Below are positions 1 through 11,617 of a DNA stretch of 64,000 nucleotides, one piece after another. Every line of letters starts with the position of its first letter. The stretch's first letter is position 1. The stretch lies in NCBI GenBank assembly GCA_010909165.1, contig VJWM01000068.1, forward strand, positions 248,001-312,000. The letters run 5' to 3'. Position numbers and translations under genes: made by a program. The notes beneath the pieces were generated by a model. That model made no database searches and was not told the DNA's origin. It was given only the letters and a program-made list of their open reading frames with translations. Origin of the DNA: Anthoceros angustus. Its lineage: Eukaryota; Streptophyta; Anthocerotopsida; Anthocerotales; Anthocerotaceae.

Positions 1-359
1 ACGTGTCATTTGTTTTAAGACTCATTGGAGTGGGGCGCCGCATGCGCCCTCTCATTTCCTTCGTTTGGTTGTAACACGTAGGTGGGGAAGGCGCGCATGC
101 GCGCCTTACCTATCACTTCACGGTTTTCGACTGACGGTGGGTGTGCGGCAAGTGAAAGATGTGCGATTTGAAAAACTACGAGGACTTCCGTGCTTTCATC
201 GAAGTGCACACATGGAAGGGTCCGGAGAACGAACAAAGGACCCTAGCGACATGGACATGGAAGAAGGCCTGCGATGTTCACTGTTCCAACCACGGTGTAT
301 CGTGAAATACCAAGTGGTAGCGAGAGATGTGTTGGACATCCGAGGGTTTTACGGAAGAG

Positions 360-1000
360 GAATTACACTTTATTGGTTATGGATGTGCCTGTGGGATTCA
401 ACAAGGAAAGCATGATGTAAAGATGGACCAAACACGGATGGGCGCATGTTCACTCTTTCCATGACATGACGAGTTGTGAGGAAATCGCATGATAGTTATG
501 CATGGGGTGGAGGAGCCGCAGGGAGGCTGCACGGCTGGTGCACGTGGAGGATGGTCTCCTTCGTATGGGACAAAACTAACATGCATAATGATCAAGGTGG
601 ATATGATACCGCCGAGTACATCACGGTAGGGTGGGGGTAACTACAGCAAGAAGAACAAGGTTTCAATGTTACCTAACACCGTCCTTGGCTCGTTCAATAA
701 TGGTCGCTCATTGGGCACAACGTCGTCAAGAAGCTTCTTTATATGTCATTGGACAAGCTCGTGGTATGTGCTTATCGAGGCCATTAGGGTTGATGCGTAA
801 GATGATCAACAACTTCTCCAAAGAAGGAGATTGGATATTAGATGCGTGTGCGAGGAGCGGGACGACCCTAGCAGTACGCTATGTGGCCGCTGCATGCGCG
901 TGGACTTGGACAAACGATGTGCGAATTCATTCCCCAAAGGATACATGGATATGAGGTACTTCCGACCGAGGAGGAATTGAATCATGAGCCACCGGAGGAC
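360..1000 (+). pseudogene. Relic of a permuted N4/N6 (beta-class) DNA methyltransferase
   Basis: Several short segments, spread over all three plus frames, fall in the order expected for a beta-class amino-methyltransferase (PF01555 type: catalytic motif first, SAM-binding motif last). At 382 there is D-x-P-x-G-F-N-K, like a worn D-P-P-Y-G catalytic motif IV. At 563-620 there is VWDK followed by AEYITVG, the conserved strand after motif IV in these enzymes. At 778 RPLGLM resembles the KPxxL element just before motif I. At 814-867 FSKEGDWILDACARSGTT matches the SAM-binding D-P-F-x-G-S-G-T-T motif, with two changed positions. At about 885-920 GRCMRVDLDKRC resembles the following G-x-D-x-D strand. 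Frameshifts separate the segments and stops interrupt them, so no full protein is encoded. Such enzymes methylate cytosine N4 or adenine N6. Marchantia has a functional N4-cytosine enzyme of this class (DN4MT1); a link to it is inference. Confidence 0.6.
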
Positions 1001-2237
1001 GCTCAGTCAGGCAAAGGAATTAAGCTTGTCAGAAGGGTCACTTTCATGGCTGTCGTACCTTTGGGGTTCAACAGATGAAAGAGAAAACGGGCAAATCGTT
1101 GATGACGGGCAGAGAACTCGGCAGTGCCATCCAGACTACAACACCCAAAGCGGTCCTCGTCTCTTGGATGTGGAGAATGCCATGCGAGAACGACAACTTC
1201 GAGGACCCCGACAACGCCTCCTCGTAAAGCGTTGATGTTGTGTTCGATAGCGTGTCGGGCAATGCCCACCCGAGACTCAAGTCGGCGAAGATTTTGGTAG
1301 TTAGGTTATTGGAAATTTACGCTTGCTATGTCCGACTTAGAAACCTTTAGGGGCCGCATGCCGCAAACATTCCCTTTAATCTTTTATTGCTTTTAGTGCT
1401 ATGTATTGCTTTTCAAGTAGGTGTGAAAATCGACAAGCGGCTCTAATATCATTGCGGAAGGCGATTGGGGCCTTCGGGCATACTACGACCATAGCAGTGT
1501 GCACTTGATGTGAAAAGTAGGCGATGCGTAGGGAAGGAGGAATGAACCATCACCAAGAAAATTAAAGCGTCGAAATCGTGGAATTCGGTGCCCACCATGT
1601 TTTCCAGTTGGGTTTTCTGTGAGCGGCTTTGTATATTCGCTTCAAATATTATGCTTGTTTATTGCCCATCACGTGAGCGATTCGGTACCTTGGGCACAAT
1701 TGGTACACTCGGGACTACAATATCGAATTTGATCTTCTTGTCCGAGCTGCTATCCTTCCGGCTAGTTATCGATCGTTCGTCTCTTCCCAAAACCGATCGG
1801 TCCGGACTTCTAGCAGCGGTGGTGGACAATCCACCTAAGCGTATTCGAGCTTGGCGCACTCCTTAGGGAGGCATCCCGCTTCAACTCGGCACATCTAAAC
1901 ATGGTGGAAGCGGTGATGTTTGTGACTCGGGGTCACAAAATCAACAGAAGAGAGAATAACCCGGGAACAACAACTCCGGCACATCAAAGGCCTCCTTGCC
2001 TCTTCCTCCTCCAAGCACAAAGCGTCAAGGGGCGTGCAATTGGTGTCGATCACCCGGCCCGGGCGAGTGGTGAAGAAGCGAGCCGGTGAGGCCAAGCGTG
2101 AGATCAAGGCGCTAATCTGACTATATCTCCAAGGCCAAGAACCGGTCAAGTCTGAGATTGCTTAGTGTGCTTGGTAGCAGTTCGGGACCTCACAGTTCTT
2201 GGACTCATGACCTTGCCCATATCTGCGCTCCAAGCAC
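1001..2237. other. Stretch between methyltransferase relic and Copia unit; no gene recognised
   Basis: Only short, interrupted reading frames are present. A Lys/Arg-rich stretch around 1950-2110 could be decayed gag or the tail of whatever carried the methyltransferase, but nothing is diagnostic. I see no LTR, primer-binding site or terminal inverted repeat marking the 5' edge of an element. Confidence 0.4.
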
Positions 2238-5200
2238 ATGTTTACTTCTTGGCGACAAGCGACACTCAACGTTTTGTCTTTGTTGGCGATGACTCGGCCT
2301 TGCTATTCTTTGGAGTTGGTTCCGTGACATTCTGTGGAGGATGGTTCCTCCCTTGTGCTAAATAGTGTGCTCCACGTCCGCGGATGGCTAAGAATTTGAT
2401 TTCCGTTCGCCAACCGCTAGATGGAGCTTTTTTGGAGTTTGGACGTGAGGATTGTTTCTCTATCGTTCCTCTCGGCCAAAAAGTTGTCGCGGAGGCAGCG
2501 ATGATCTCTACATCTTCACAGCACCGGCACACTACACTAACTGCGTGGTAGCATCTTCTAAGGTTGTCTCACCACCAGGCCCTCAGCAGAATGCCCTACT
2601 TTGCTTTGTCGACTTGGGCACCTCAATCACCTTAAGCTCCTTGCCATGACTCGGCGGGACTTGTATCGAGATAAGTTGCCCTCCTTGGCCAAGACACCAC
2701 CTCTTTGTGAAGCGTGTGTGCTGTGGCGGAGCTCTCCTACTCTCTTCACCCGCTCATAGGGCTTCTCGGCCTTTGGAGTTAGTTCACGTAGACTTGTGTG
2801 GACCTCTCCTGTTACTTCTTTAGGCGGAGCACGCCATTTTATAGCGATAGTGGATGATTATTCCGCTACTCTTTTGCGTACCGTCTCAAAGTGACTCCTT
2901 TCTTTGTGTTCTCACCTTTTGTTTCTATGGAGTTGCTGGATGCAAGCTACGGCATCGAGATCCGAATGCGGAGAACTCAGCAACCATCGATTCAAAGACT
3001 ACGTGAGGAGCGTGGGATCTTGAGACAATTCCTTTGTTCCCTACACTTACGCTCGAATGGCGTTCTTGAGAAGGCCAATGGCGATCTCATGGCCATGGCG
3101 CGAGCTATGTTAGCCAGTCTCAAAGTCTTTTTGAGGCGGTCTCTGGCGACATACATCAAAGCAGTTCTTGACCAAGTCCGTTGTTGGCCGTACTCCTTTC
3201 AGTCTTGGCATGGGTACAAGCCGTTGATCACCCATTTTGCGTCTTTGGCTCTCCTGCTTATGCCTATGTCCCTCATCCGTGATAAGCTTTCTTCCCGGAA
3301 GGCGGTGTTTGTGGGTTATGGTGAGGATCGCAAGGCGTACAAGTTGATTGACGTGGCTACTCGGACTCCTGTTTATGCTCGGACTGTCACTTTCGACGAG
3401 GCTAGCATTCTCTCCTCTGGTCCGCTTTTGGATGAGGATGATGATGCAGCTTCTATCCCCAATAGTCCCCGCTCTACTGACATTTCTGTTCACTTTGATT
3501 TAAGCCCTTCGTCTTTTCCTGCTGGTGCTGTTCCTGTCCCTGCCATGGCTCCTTTACCTCAAGCAGTTCCGGTTCTTCCGGTTCCTGCTCGAGAGGGGGA
3601 ATATGATCGGCCCATGGATGATGCACAGAGACGATTACCTCTGGATTTGGGGACATACATCTTTGGAGAGGCTCGGACATTCCTTTACCGCCTCCATCAC
3701 CCCGAGACACAGTCGTTGTTCACAGGTGGGTACCCTCACGTCGAGACTACCAAGACACCTGGAATGAGAAGCCATTTGACTTGGAGTTCAATCAAGTGGT
3801 TATCTTGATCTTGATCTAGCCTATTCTCTTGCTATGAGTTACATTGTTTGAGGAGGAGATCCTCTCACACTTCAAGAAGCATATGCTAGACTGAGTCTAA
3901 CAAGTGTGGGCTGGTGGCGATGAGTATAACTCTTTAGTCAAGAATAACACTTGGGCGTTAGTGGATCTACCCCGGGAAGGACTCATCAGTGCAAGTGGGT
4001 ACTCAAAACCAAGTTTCAAGAGGTTGAGCCCGCATACGTTATAAAGCGAGGCTAGTGGCCAAGGGCTATAGTCGAAAGAGTCGACTATCAAGGCGATCAA
4101 GTCTACTCACACATCGTCAAGCGACCGATAAGGATGCTCCTTGCTTTATGTCTTGAACTTAACTTGGACATCTATCAATTTGGGCGTTTATGACTTTCCT
4201 CTATAGTCACTTGGAAGAAGAGATCTACATGGATCAACGAGGATTATGAGGATAAGAGATTCCCACAAGGTGTGTAAACTCCTTCGTTCTATTTATGGGC
4301 TCAAACAAAGTCCTCATTGTGGTACAAGAGAATTGACTCTTATCTTAAGAAGATTGGCTTCGTGCAAAGCGAAGCGATACTAACACTGTATGTGCTACAA
4401 AGGACAGCTCACTTGTTTTGATAGCGTTATCGTGGATGACTTAGTTATCCCCGGTAACAATGTGGAGTTGGTTAACGGATCAAGGCGATCTCGGCAAGGA
4501 GTTTGAAATGAAAGATGGGTCAAGTTAAATACATTCTTGGAATGCACGTACACAAAGCAGTCCTTTGGAGCAATCTACCTTCATCAAGGTCGATATGTAG
4601 GGATGCTCAAGAGGTTCAACTTGGAGAATGCAGCGCTACCACTCCAGTCTTTGTTGGTGTTAAGCTCTCCTCATCTTCTTGTCCACAGTGAGAAAAGAAA
4701 TGGAGAGTGTACCTTGTATGGCGGTTGGCACTCTCATGTTTCTTCAAGCTGGACAAGACCGGACATATCTAATCTTTGTGTCACGGTTGCCCAATTCTCA
4801 CGAGAACCGGAAGGGATCATGGGTAGCACTTAAAGAATTATGCGGTACCTCAAGGGTACTTCTAACTATGGTCTCTGCTACAAGCCTAGTGGCAAAGGAG
4901 TCTACAATTGACTTGCTATGTCGATGCAGTTGGGCGAGACACCGAAGAGTCTATCGGCTTATTGCTTCCTCATGGCTCCTTTGTTGTAAATTGGTCTTGT
5001 AGGAAACAAGCCTCAATATCTTTATCTTCCACGAGTCGAGTACAAAGCTCTCGAAGCCACTAAGGAGGCAGTGGGAAAGGAAGTTGTCACGAGACTTGGG
5101 TATGCAACAAGTAGGACCTCGCTTATTAAGCTGATAATATATGCCATACAGTTTCTAACCACATGTTTCACGCACTAAGCACATTGAGATTCAACATCAT

Positions 5201-5384
5201 TATGTTAGAGATGCTCTTGAGAGGGCTTAGTGAAGATCGGTGTATCAACAGATGATAATCTGACGATGTTACGGTGAAGTCTACAAGTTTAAACATGTTT
5301 TCCACGGAGAAGGGCTCGGACTTGTAGATTGTAGTAGCTATGTGACTAGACAAATCACTCATTTGGTGAGGCTTTCCATGTTTA
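2238..5384 (+). mobile_element. Ty1/copia internal region, tandem copy 1 (decayed)
   Basis: Fragments of a Copia polyprotein appear in the canonical order protease, integrase, reverse transcriptase, RNase H. About 2240-2720 holds the end of protease and the GAG-pre-integrase region (LHVRGWLRI, worn from a VLHVPG-type string). About 2760-3130 is the integrase core (LELVHVDLCGPL, VDDYS, SNGVxEKANGDLMAMARAML). About 3190-3400 is the integrase C-terminal part (SWHGYKP, KAVFVGYGEDRKAYKL). About 3900-4650 is reverse transcriptase (WVLKTKF, SIYGLKQS, VDDLVIPG with I in place of Y in the YxDD box). About 4830-5250 is the RNase H end (MRYLKGTSNYGLCY, TKHIEIQHHYVRD). Many 1-5-nt indels break every frame. 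The longest intact stretch is 305 aa at 2891-3808. The unit is followed directly by copy 2 with no LTR between. Confidence 0.85.
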
Positions 5385-8300
5385 CTTCACTACATAAGCG
5401 ACACTCAACGCTTTTGTCTGGGCGATGACTCCGGCCTTGCTATTCTGGAGTTGGTTCGGATATCTACACCGGAGGATGGTTCCTCCTTGTGCTAAATAGT
5501 GTGCTCCACGTCCCAGATGGCTAAGAATTTGATTTCCGCCGCCAACCGCTAGATGGAGCTTTTCTGGAGTTTGGACGTGAGGATTGTTTCTATCGCTCCT
5601 CGCCAAGGCAAGTTGTCGCCGAGGGCAGCCCCGCATGATCTCTACATCTTCACTGGCACCCCTGTACACTACACTTGCTGCAGTGGTAGCATCTTCTAAG
5701 GTTGTCTCACCACCGGGCTCCCTCCATCCGGAATGCCCTACTTTGGCACTCGACTTGGGCACCTCAATCTCAAGCTCCTTGCCATGACTCGGGACTTGTA
5801 TCGAGATAAGTTGCCCTCCTTGGCCAAGACACCACCTCTTTGTGAAGCGTGTGTGCTGCAAGTGGAGCTCTCCCTACTCTGGTCTTCCCGCTAGGGCTTC
5901 TCCCTTTGGAGTTAGTTCACGTAGACTTGTGTGGACCTCTCCTGTTACTTCTTTAGGAGCACGCCATTTTATAGCGATAGTGGATGATTATTCCGCTACT
6001 CTTTTGCGTTTTCGTCTCAAGAGTGACCTTTGTCGTGTTCTCACCTTTTGTTTCATGGCGAGTTGCACACCGGATGCAAGCTACGGCATCGATCCGGCAA
6101 TGCGGAGAACTCAACAACCATCGAGTTCAAAGACTGAGGAGCGTGGGATCTTGAGACAATTCCACGTTCCCTACACCGTAATGGCGTTCGAAAGGCCAAT
6201 GGCGATCTCATGGCCATGGCGCGAGCTATGTTAGCCCGCCTCGCTTGCCTAAGTCTTTTTGTGAGGTCTCTGACGCATACATCAAACAGTTCTTGACCAA
6301 GTCGTTGTTGGTGTACTCCTTTCAGTCTTGGCATGGGTACAAGCCGTTGATCACCCATTTGCGCGCCTTTGGCTCTCCGCCTATGTCCCTCTCCCTCCGT
6401 GATAAGCTTTCTTCAGCACGGAAGCCGGTGTTTGTGGGTTATGGTGAGGATCGCGTATGTTGATTGACGTGGCTACTCGGACTCGCTTATGCTCGACTGT
6501 CACTTTCGACGAGGCTAGCATTCTCTCCTCCGGGTCCGCTTTTGGATGAGGATGATGATGTAGCTTCTATCCCCAATAGTCCCGCTCTCGACGACATTCT
6601 GCTCACTTTGATTTAAGCCCTTCGCCTTTTCCGCTGGTGCTGTTCGCCTCCATGGCTCCTTTACCTCAAGCGCCCGGTTCTTCCGGTTCCCGCCGAGAGG
6701 GGAATATGATCGGCCCATGGATGATGCACAAGGACACCTGGATTTGGGGACATACATGCTGGAGTGGCTCCAGACGTTCCTTTACCGCCTCCATCACCCC
6801 CCGAGACCTGAAGTCGTTGTTCCTGAACGTAGGTACCCTACGCGTCAGAGACTACCAAGACACCTCTGGAATGAGAAGCCATTTGACTTGGAGTTCAATC
6901 AAGTTATACTGATCTTGATCTAGCCGCCTATTCTCTTGCTACGAGTTCTGTTGTTTCAGAGGGAGATCCTCTCACACTTCAAGAAGCATATGCTAGACCT
7001 GAGTCTAACAAGTGGAAACTGGCTGTTGACGATGAGTATAACTCTTTAGTCAAGAATAACACTTGGGCGTAGTGGATCTACCCCGTGAAGGACTACATCA
7101 AGTGCAAGTGGGTACTCAAAACCAAGTTTCAAGAGGTTGAGCCCCGACACGTTATAAAGCGAGGCTAGTGGCCAAGGGCTATAGTCGAAAGAGGAGTCGA
7201 CTATCAAGGCGATCAAGTCTACTCACTGTCGTCAAAGCGATGATAAGGATGCTCCTTGCTTTATGTCTTGAACTTAACTTGGACATCTATCACCGGACGC
7301 CAGCCTTTCCTCTATGGTCACTTGGAAGAAGAGATCTACATGGATCAACCCGAGGATTATGAGGATAAGAGATTCTCAAGGTGTGTAAACTCCTTCGTTC
7401 TATTTATGGGCTCAAACAAAGTCCTCGATGTGGTACAAGAGAATTGACTCTTATCTTAAGAAGATTGGCTTCGCAAAAGCGAAGCAGATATCAACAAAGC
7501 AAAAAGGACAGCTCACTTGTTTTGATAGCGTTATCGTGGATGACTTAGTTATCCCGGTAACAATGTGGAGTTGGTTAACGATCAAGGCCGATCTCGCAAG
7601 GAGTTTGAAATGAAAGATCCGGTCAAGTTAAATACATTCTTGGAATGCACGACACAAAGACAGTCCACTTTGGAGCAATCTACCTTCATCAAGGTCGATG
7701 TAGCCGGATGCTCAAGAGGTTCAACTTGGAGAATGCACGACTACCACTCCAGTCTTTGTTGGTGTTAAGCTCTCCTCATCTTCTTGTCCACATCGGAGAA
7801 AAGAGAAATGGAGAGTGTACCTATCGTATGGCGGTTGGCACTCTCATGTTTCTAGCAACCGGACAAGACCAGACATATCTAATCATAATGCAGCTTGCCC
7901 AATTCTCCGAGAACCTGTGAAGGGATCACCGGGTAGCACTTAAAGAATTATGCGGTACCTCAAGGGTACTTCTAACTATGGTCTCGCTACAAGCCTAGTG
8001 GCAAAAGGAGTCTACAATTGACTTGCTATGTCGATGCAGTTGGGCTTCTCTGAGACACGAGAAAGAGTCTATCGGCTTATTGCTTCCTCGGCTCCATCGT
8101 AAATTGGTCTTGTAGGAAACAAGCCTCAATATCTTTATCTTCCACGAGTCGGAGTACAAAGCTCTCATGGCCACTAAGGAGGCAGTGGGAAAGGAAGTTA
8201 TGCTAAGACTTGGGTATGCAACAAGTGACCTACGCTTATTAATCGTGATAATATGTCGCCCATCGCCCGGTTTCTAACCTCGTGTTTCACGCCGCACTAA

Positions 8301-8513
8301 GCACATTGAGATTCAACATCATTATGTTAGAGATGCTCGAGAGGGCTTAGTGAAGATACGATGTATCAACAGATGATAATACCGATGTTACAAGTCTCTA
8401 CTAAGTTTAAACACTGCTTCCACAGAGAAGGGCTTGGACTTGTAGATTGTAGTAGCTATGTGACGCTAGACAAATCACTCATTTGGTGAGGCTTTCCATG
8501 TTTGTTCCATCAT
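5378..8513 (+). mobile_element. Ty1/copia internal region, tandem copy 2 (decayed)
   Basis: Second copy of the same about 3.14-kb protease-integrase-RT-RNase H segment, in the same orientation. The landmarks repeat in order: the protease end at about 5395-5560, integrase LELVHVDLCGPL near 5910, SWHGYKPLITH near 6330, the RT segment from about 7010, VDDLVIP near 7535 and the RNase H tail near 8290. It differs from copy 1 mainly by small insertions and deletions, many of them at CTG/CAG, and carries no long frame. The junction with copy 1 lies on 7 bp, CATGTTT, which also borders the outer ends of both copies. Confidence 0.85.
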
Positions 8514-8704
8514 CTCTGAAGATAACTTAAGTTGAAGACTTGCTTCGCCTCTGGTCATGATCGGTGCTCTGCGTGAGTTGTCACGACGAGACGGCCAAAG
8601 TGCGACTAGAAGATGTGACAAGCCGAAGATGGTTTCTGGCGCTTTCTTTTAGTAGTGACCTCCTTTTCTTAGTTCGGAGCTAACGCAACGTGTCCGAGAG
8701 GAGA

Positions 8705-8901
8705 GTTAGAAATACAGCGCACACGCTTGGTTCCGTACCAATATGGTTAGTCACCTAGACCTGGCGTTAGTATAGGTAGTTAGCTAGGCTAGCGAAGGAC
8801 ACACCCTTACGAGACCACCTATAAAAGCCCACCTATGAACACACTTGATTCATTGTTAATATAGCATCTTTGCTTAAGACGCTTCCGCATGCAATTCTAA
8901 C
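8705..8901 (+). repeat. Probable 3' LTR of the tandem Copia element
   Basis: A purine-rich run (GAGAGGAGAG, polypurine-tract-like) is followed by GTTAGAAATACAG, and about 195 bp later TTCTAAC forms the complementary end. The segment contains CTATAAAAGCC near 8820, a good LTR-type TATA box. The terminal TG and CA dinucleotides themselves are degraded, and no matching 5' LTR is visible in the window, so the borders are approximate. Confidence 0.4.
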
Positions 8902-9749
8902 TGCGAGGTCCTAGATTATTGGAAAGCTGGCATTTGCTGCTTCCTTACTGTCTGTACAGCGAGGGGGTTACTGTGGGATGAATATTTTATTCAGGGGAAA
9001 AAACGATGGGAAAAAACTCATCCATCAGGGGACAACCAAGGAGGACTCCGAGGGTCGAGGTGAAAGAAAGCGACTGAGCTCCCTACCTATAGATACCTAC
9101 TACTCCCAAAACATTACATGCAGGAAGAACAAATGGCCTGCAAACCACGGCCATGGAGGATGCCTTTTCTTTTTGGTGAATAGTGATCACGGTAAATAGG
9201 ATAACTAGAAAGACGAGGAGGACAGTAACGATTGGGGATGAACCTAGCTGTTAGGTTAGGGATTGGAGAGGGCTTGTGAGGAAGTCAGATGGCTTCCCCA
9301 CACCCAGACTTTTCATATGCCTTTCGTGAAGCTCTCTTCCACGAGGTACAATTGCTAGCAAAAGAAGGAGTAGTCACCGGGCAAAAAGGGTAGTCAACTC
9401 AGCCGAAGGGTAGCAAACAAGTGTTGGAAAGAGGACAAATAGCGAGGTGCAAAGGGTACCAAGCTGGATTCTCCCAATGATGGATTATCCCTTTTGTATC
9501 AGTGTATTATTTTCTGTGACAAAATATTGCTTGCGAGTGAAGCTTTGCGGCTGGGCTGGTGGTCAAAGGTGTTTGCTCAAGATTTTATTACTTCAGGTTT
9601 GTGCTCGTCGCGTGGAGGAGGGGGATTGGGAGGTGCCCATGCTCACGATTCCTTGGAGGCTATTCGCTCATGGATCTTGAAGCTGGCCTAATGTCTCCCC
9701 GTCTGCTTGGCCGCCCCTGCTCTTTTGTTGCCTTTCCTTCGGGGTGTGT
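8902..9749. other. Spacer with no recognised gene
   Basis: Only short, unremarkable reading frames occur. It lies between the Copia LTR-like segment and the first copy of the duplicated block, and I found no repeat or coding homology in it. Confidence 0.4.
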
Positions 9750-10740
9750 CTAGCTACATTTTTTGCTTGCGGCCCTTAGTATCTCCTTACCCTCGTATGT
9801 TTCTTGGGGGTGCTCAGTTTTTTTTTTCATTCCTTCCAGTTTATTTATGGAGTTGCCTTGGCTCTTGTTTTTGGGCGCCATTGTAAGATCCGTTCTTTTA
9901 TAAAGCTATACAGATTAACTGATAAACAAAAGTACTTCATTTTATTCTTTGTTTAATTTACAAGCTTCCAATTTTATAACGCCCCCTGGCTTGGTGCCCT
10001 TTTGTAAGTTGTCCCCATTCGCCCCAGGGCAGATAGGATTTCCCATCTCGTTCTTTTCATATAGTCTCCACATTCGTCTTTTATAACTGGCAATCCAAGC
10101 ATTGTACATGAACATAGAATAAGGACAAATACTTCCCCGAGGGTAGGTCTTTCACTCAGCTGCCTATTATATGCGTTGAATAACCCTCATAAATTTATCG
10201 AACGGATAAGTGTTACGATATTCATAATACAAAATTATTTTAATTGTTTAAATAATAAAAACATGAGAAAAATTAGAACCGCAATTCTCGATGCGGTGTG
10301 ATGAACGTCAAGCGCGTAATGTGATGCCGTCCAAATTGCGACACCGTTCGGAAACGGACGTTTCACAGCAACCGACGCCGACCAGGCTTTGAATCCTGCC
10401 TCCGTTCACCACCCGGGATTTTGGTAGGGAGTAGAATGCCCTCGGCTTCGTTGTTGACTCTCAAAGCATGGAATCGCAGGCAGCTGGCAGGCGAGTGCCG
10501 CCGTCCAAGGAAGATAAGCGCACCGAGCGATGGGTGCAGGATTGCGAGAAGCCTGCCTTCCGGATAGTGCCTGACGACTCCAAACCAACTGTCAGAGACC
10601 CTGTACGTACCCTTCCTTCCGTCTTCTGTTCTGTTGTCCTTTTACCCTCACAGTAACCTTGCTCCTACGAAGTTCTCTGAGCTGGAGAATTTTTTTTCCA
10701 AAGCTGTCTACTGCAGATCGCATTGAGACCGAACAGATTC
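9750..10740 (+). repeat. Duplicated non-kinase block, copy 1
   Basis: About 990 bp that recurs at 11607-12580 in the same orientation. It is AT-rich in its first two thirds and contains a short unrecognised coding-like exon near its end. Its left edge bears CTAGCTACATT, the same 11-mer found at the point where kinase copy A switches into the second copy of this block. Apart from about eleven small differences, the two copies are identical over the aligned stretch. Confidence 0.85.
10468..10602 (+). CDS. Unrecognised first-exon-like frame in duplicated block (copy 1)
   Basis: A 45-codon reading frame begins at an ATG (MESQAAGRRVPPSKED) and runs into a good splice donor, CCT|GTACGT. The hydrophilic composition (KEDKRTERWVQDCEK, then FRIVPDDSKPTVRDP) and its exact conservation in the second copy at 12307-12441 suggest a real exon whose downstream exons were lost when the block was moved. 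No downstream coding exon is found before the kinase sequence begins. I do not recognise the family. Without further exons it is probably a dead gene fragment. Confidence 0.35.
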
Positions 10741-11617
10741 TTTGCCTAGAGGCGTCCTCGAGGCAGCCAGAGGCATACAATATCTCGACAATCTCCGCAT
10801 AGCTGCATGTGACGAATCCCCTCAACAGCAATGGTTCTTCGATTCCGAGAGCACGATTCGCGGGCTGAAAACTTCGGATGGAGAGAACCTGTTCATGGTG
10901 CAAGAGCTCCAGCCCGTGGCTCAGAACCTCTCCTATACAATATCGGCAGCTCAGACGGCTTCGATGCTTCTGCTGACTTCCTGTCCTCTTAGTTCACTCT
11001 TCTTCCTGTGCCTAACTACATGTCTTTCCTGTCGTTGAGGGATCCGGAAGCTTCCGGTCCGAACTTGGTTCAAAATGGTGGGTTTGAGAAAAGCACACTT
11101 CTCCCGGCGAACCCAGACTTTTATGACGGGGAGATCTTTCCTCTGTGTGAATGGGCCATTCTACACGCTCCGAAGCTGGTTCCAAGAGAAAGCCGGGTAC
11201 CAGCAGATGGAAATTTCAGCCTCCTCATGAGCAAGAGTGCCTCCATCAACCAGACCATTCCTGCTATACAAGGCTCGGAGTATCTTCTCACATTCTGTGT
11301 CTGGTTACATCGGCCATGATGCTGATGCACTTCCAGCCCTGCACCAATGAATCGACTAATCCAGCGTATGTCACTGCAAATGCACAAACATTCGGGTCAG
11401 TAAAACATTCCAAGCATCTGAGACAGAAATGGACGACCGAAAAGCTGCCATTCATAGCCGTCGGCAACTCTACAATGATTGTTTTCGAGTCTCATGCAGG
11501 AATGACAACTGTGGACCACTCATAGATGCTGTCACAGTTTCCCTCAAACCAGCATTACCATCTTGGTTTACCAGGACGAGAATCCTCGCACGATGTATAG
11601 CAGGGCTAGCTACATTT
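10733..11617 (+). pseudogene. Receptor-like kinase copy A (ectodomain fragment only)
   Basis: This fragment starts inside the cysteine-rich ectodomain (PCLEASSRQPEAYN region of the other copies, here CLEASSRQPEAYN) and continues through the DUF642-like part (NLVQNGGFEKSTLL; CGPLIDAVTVSL). It stops just before the transmembrane segment, where the sequence switches at CTAGCTACATT into the second copy of the non-kinase block. It has no start, membrane anchor or kinase. It shares the variants GAGGGATCCGG and CCCGGCGAAC with copy B and not with copies C and D, which groups A with B. Confidence 0.75.

Noticed and set aside
360-1000. Bacterial contamination as the source of the methyltransferase
   Set aside because: The sequence is shredded across frames and lies within 1.3 kb of plant Copia sequence with no bacterial neighbours; a decayed genomic copy is simpler.
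3110-3493. 127-codon minus-strand frame
   Set aside because: Antisense shadow of the Copia integrase region.
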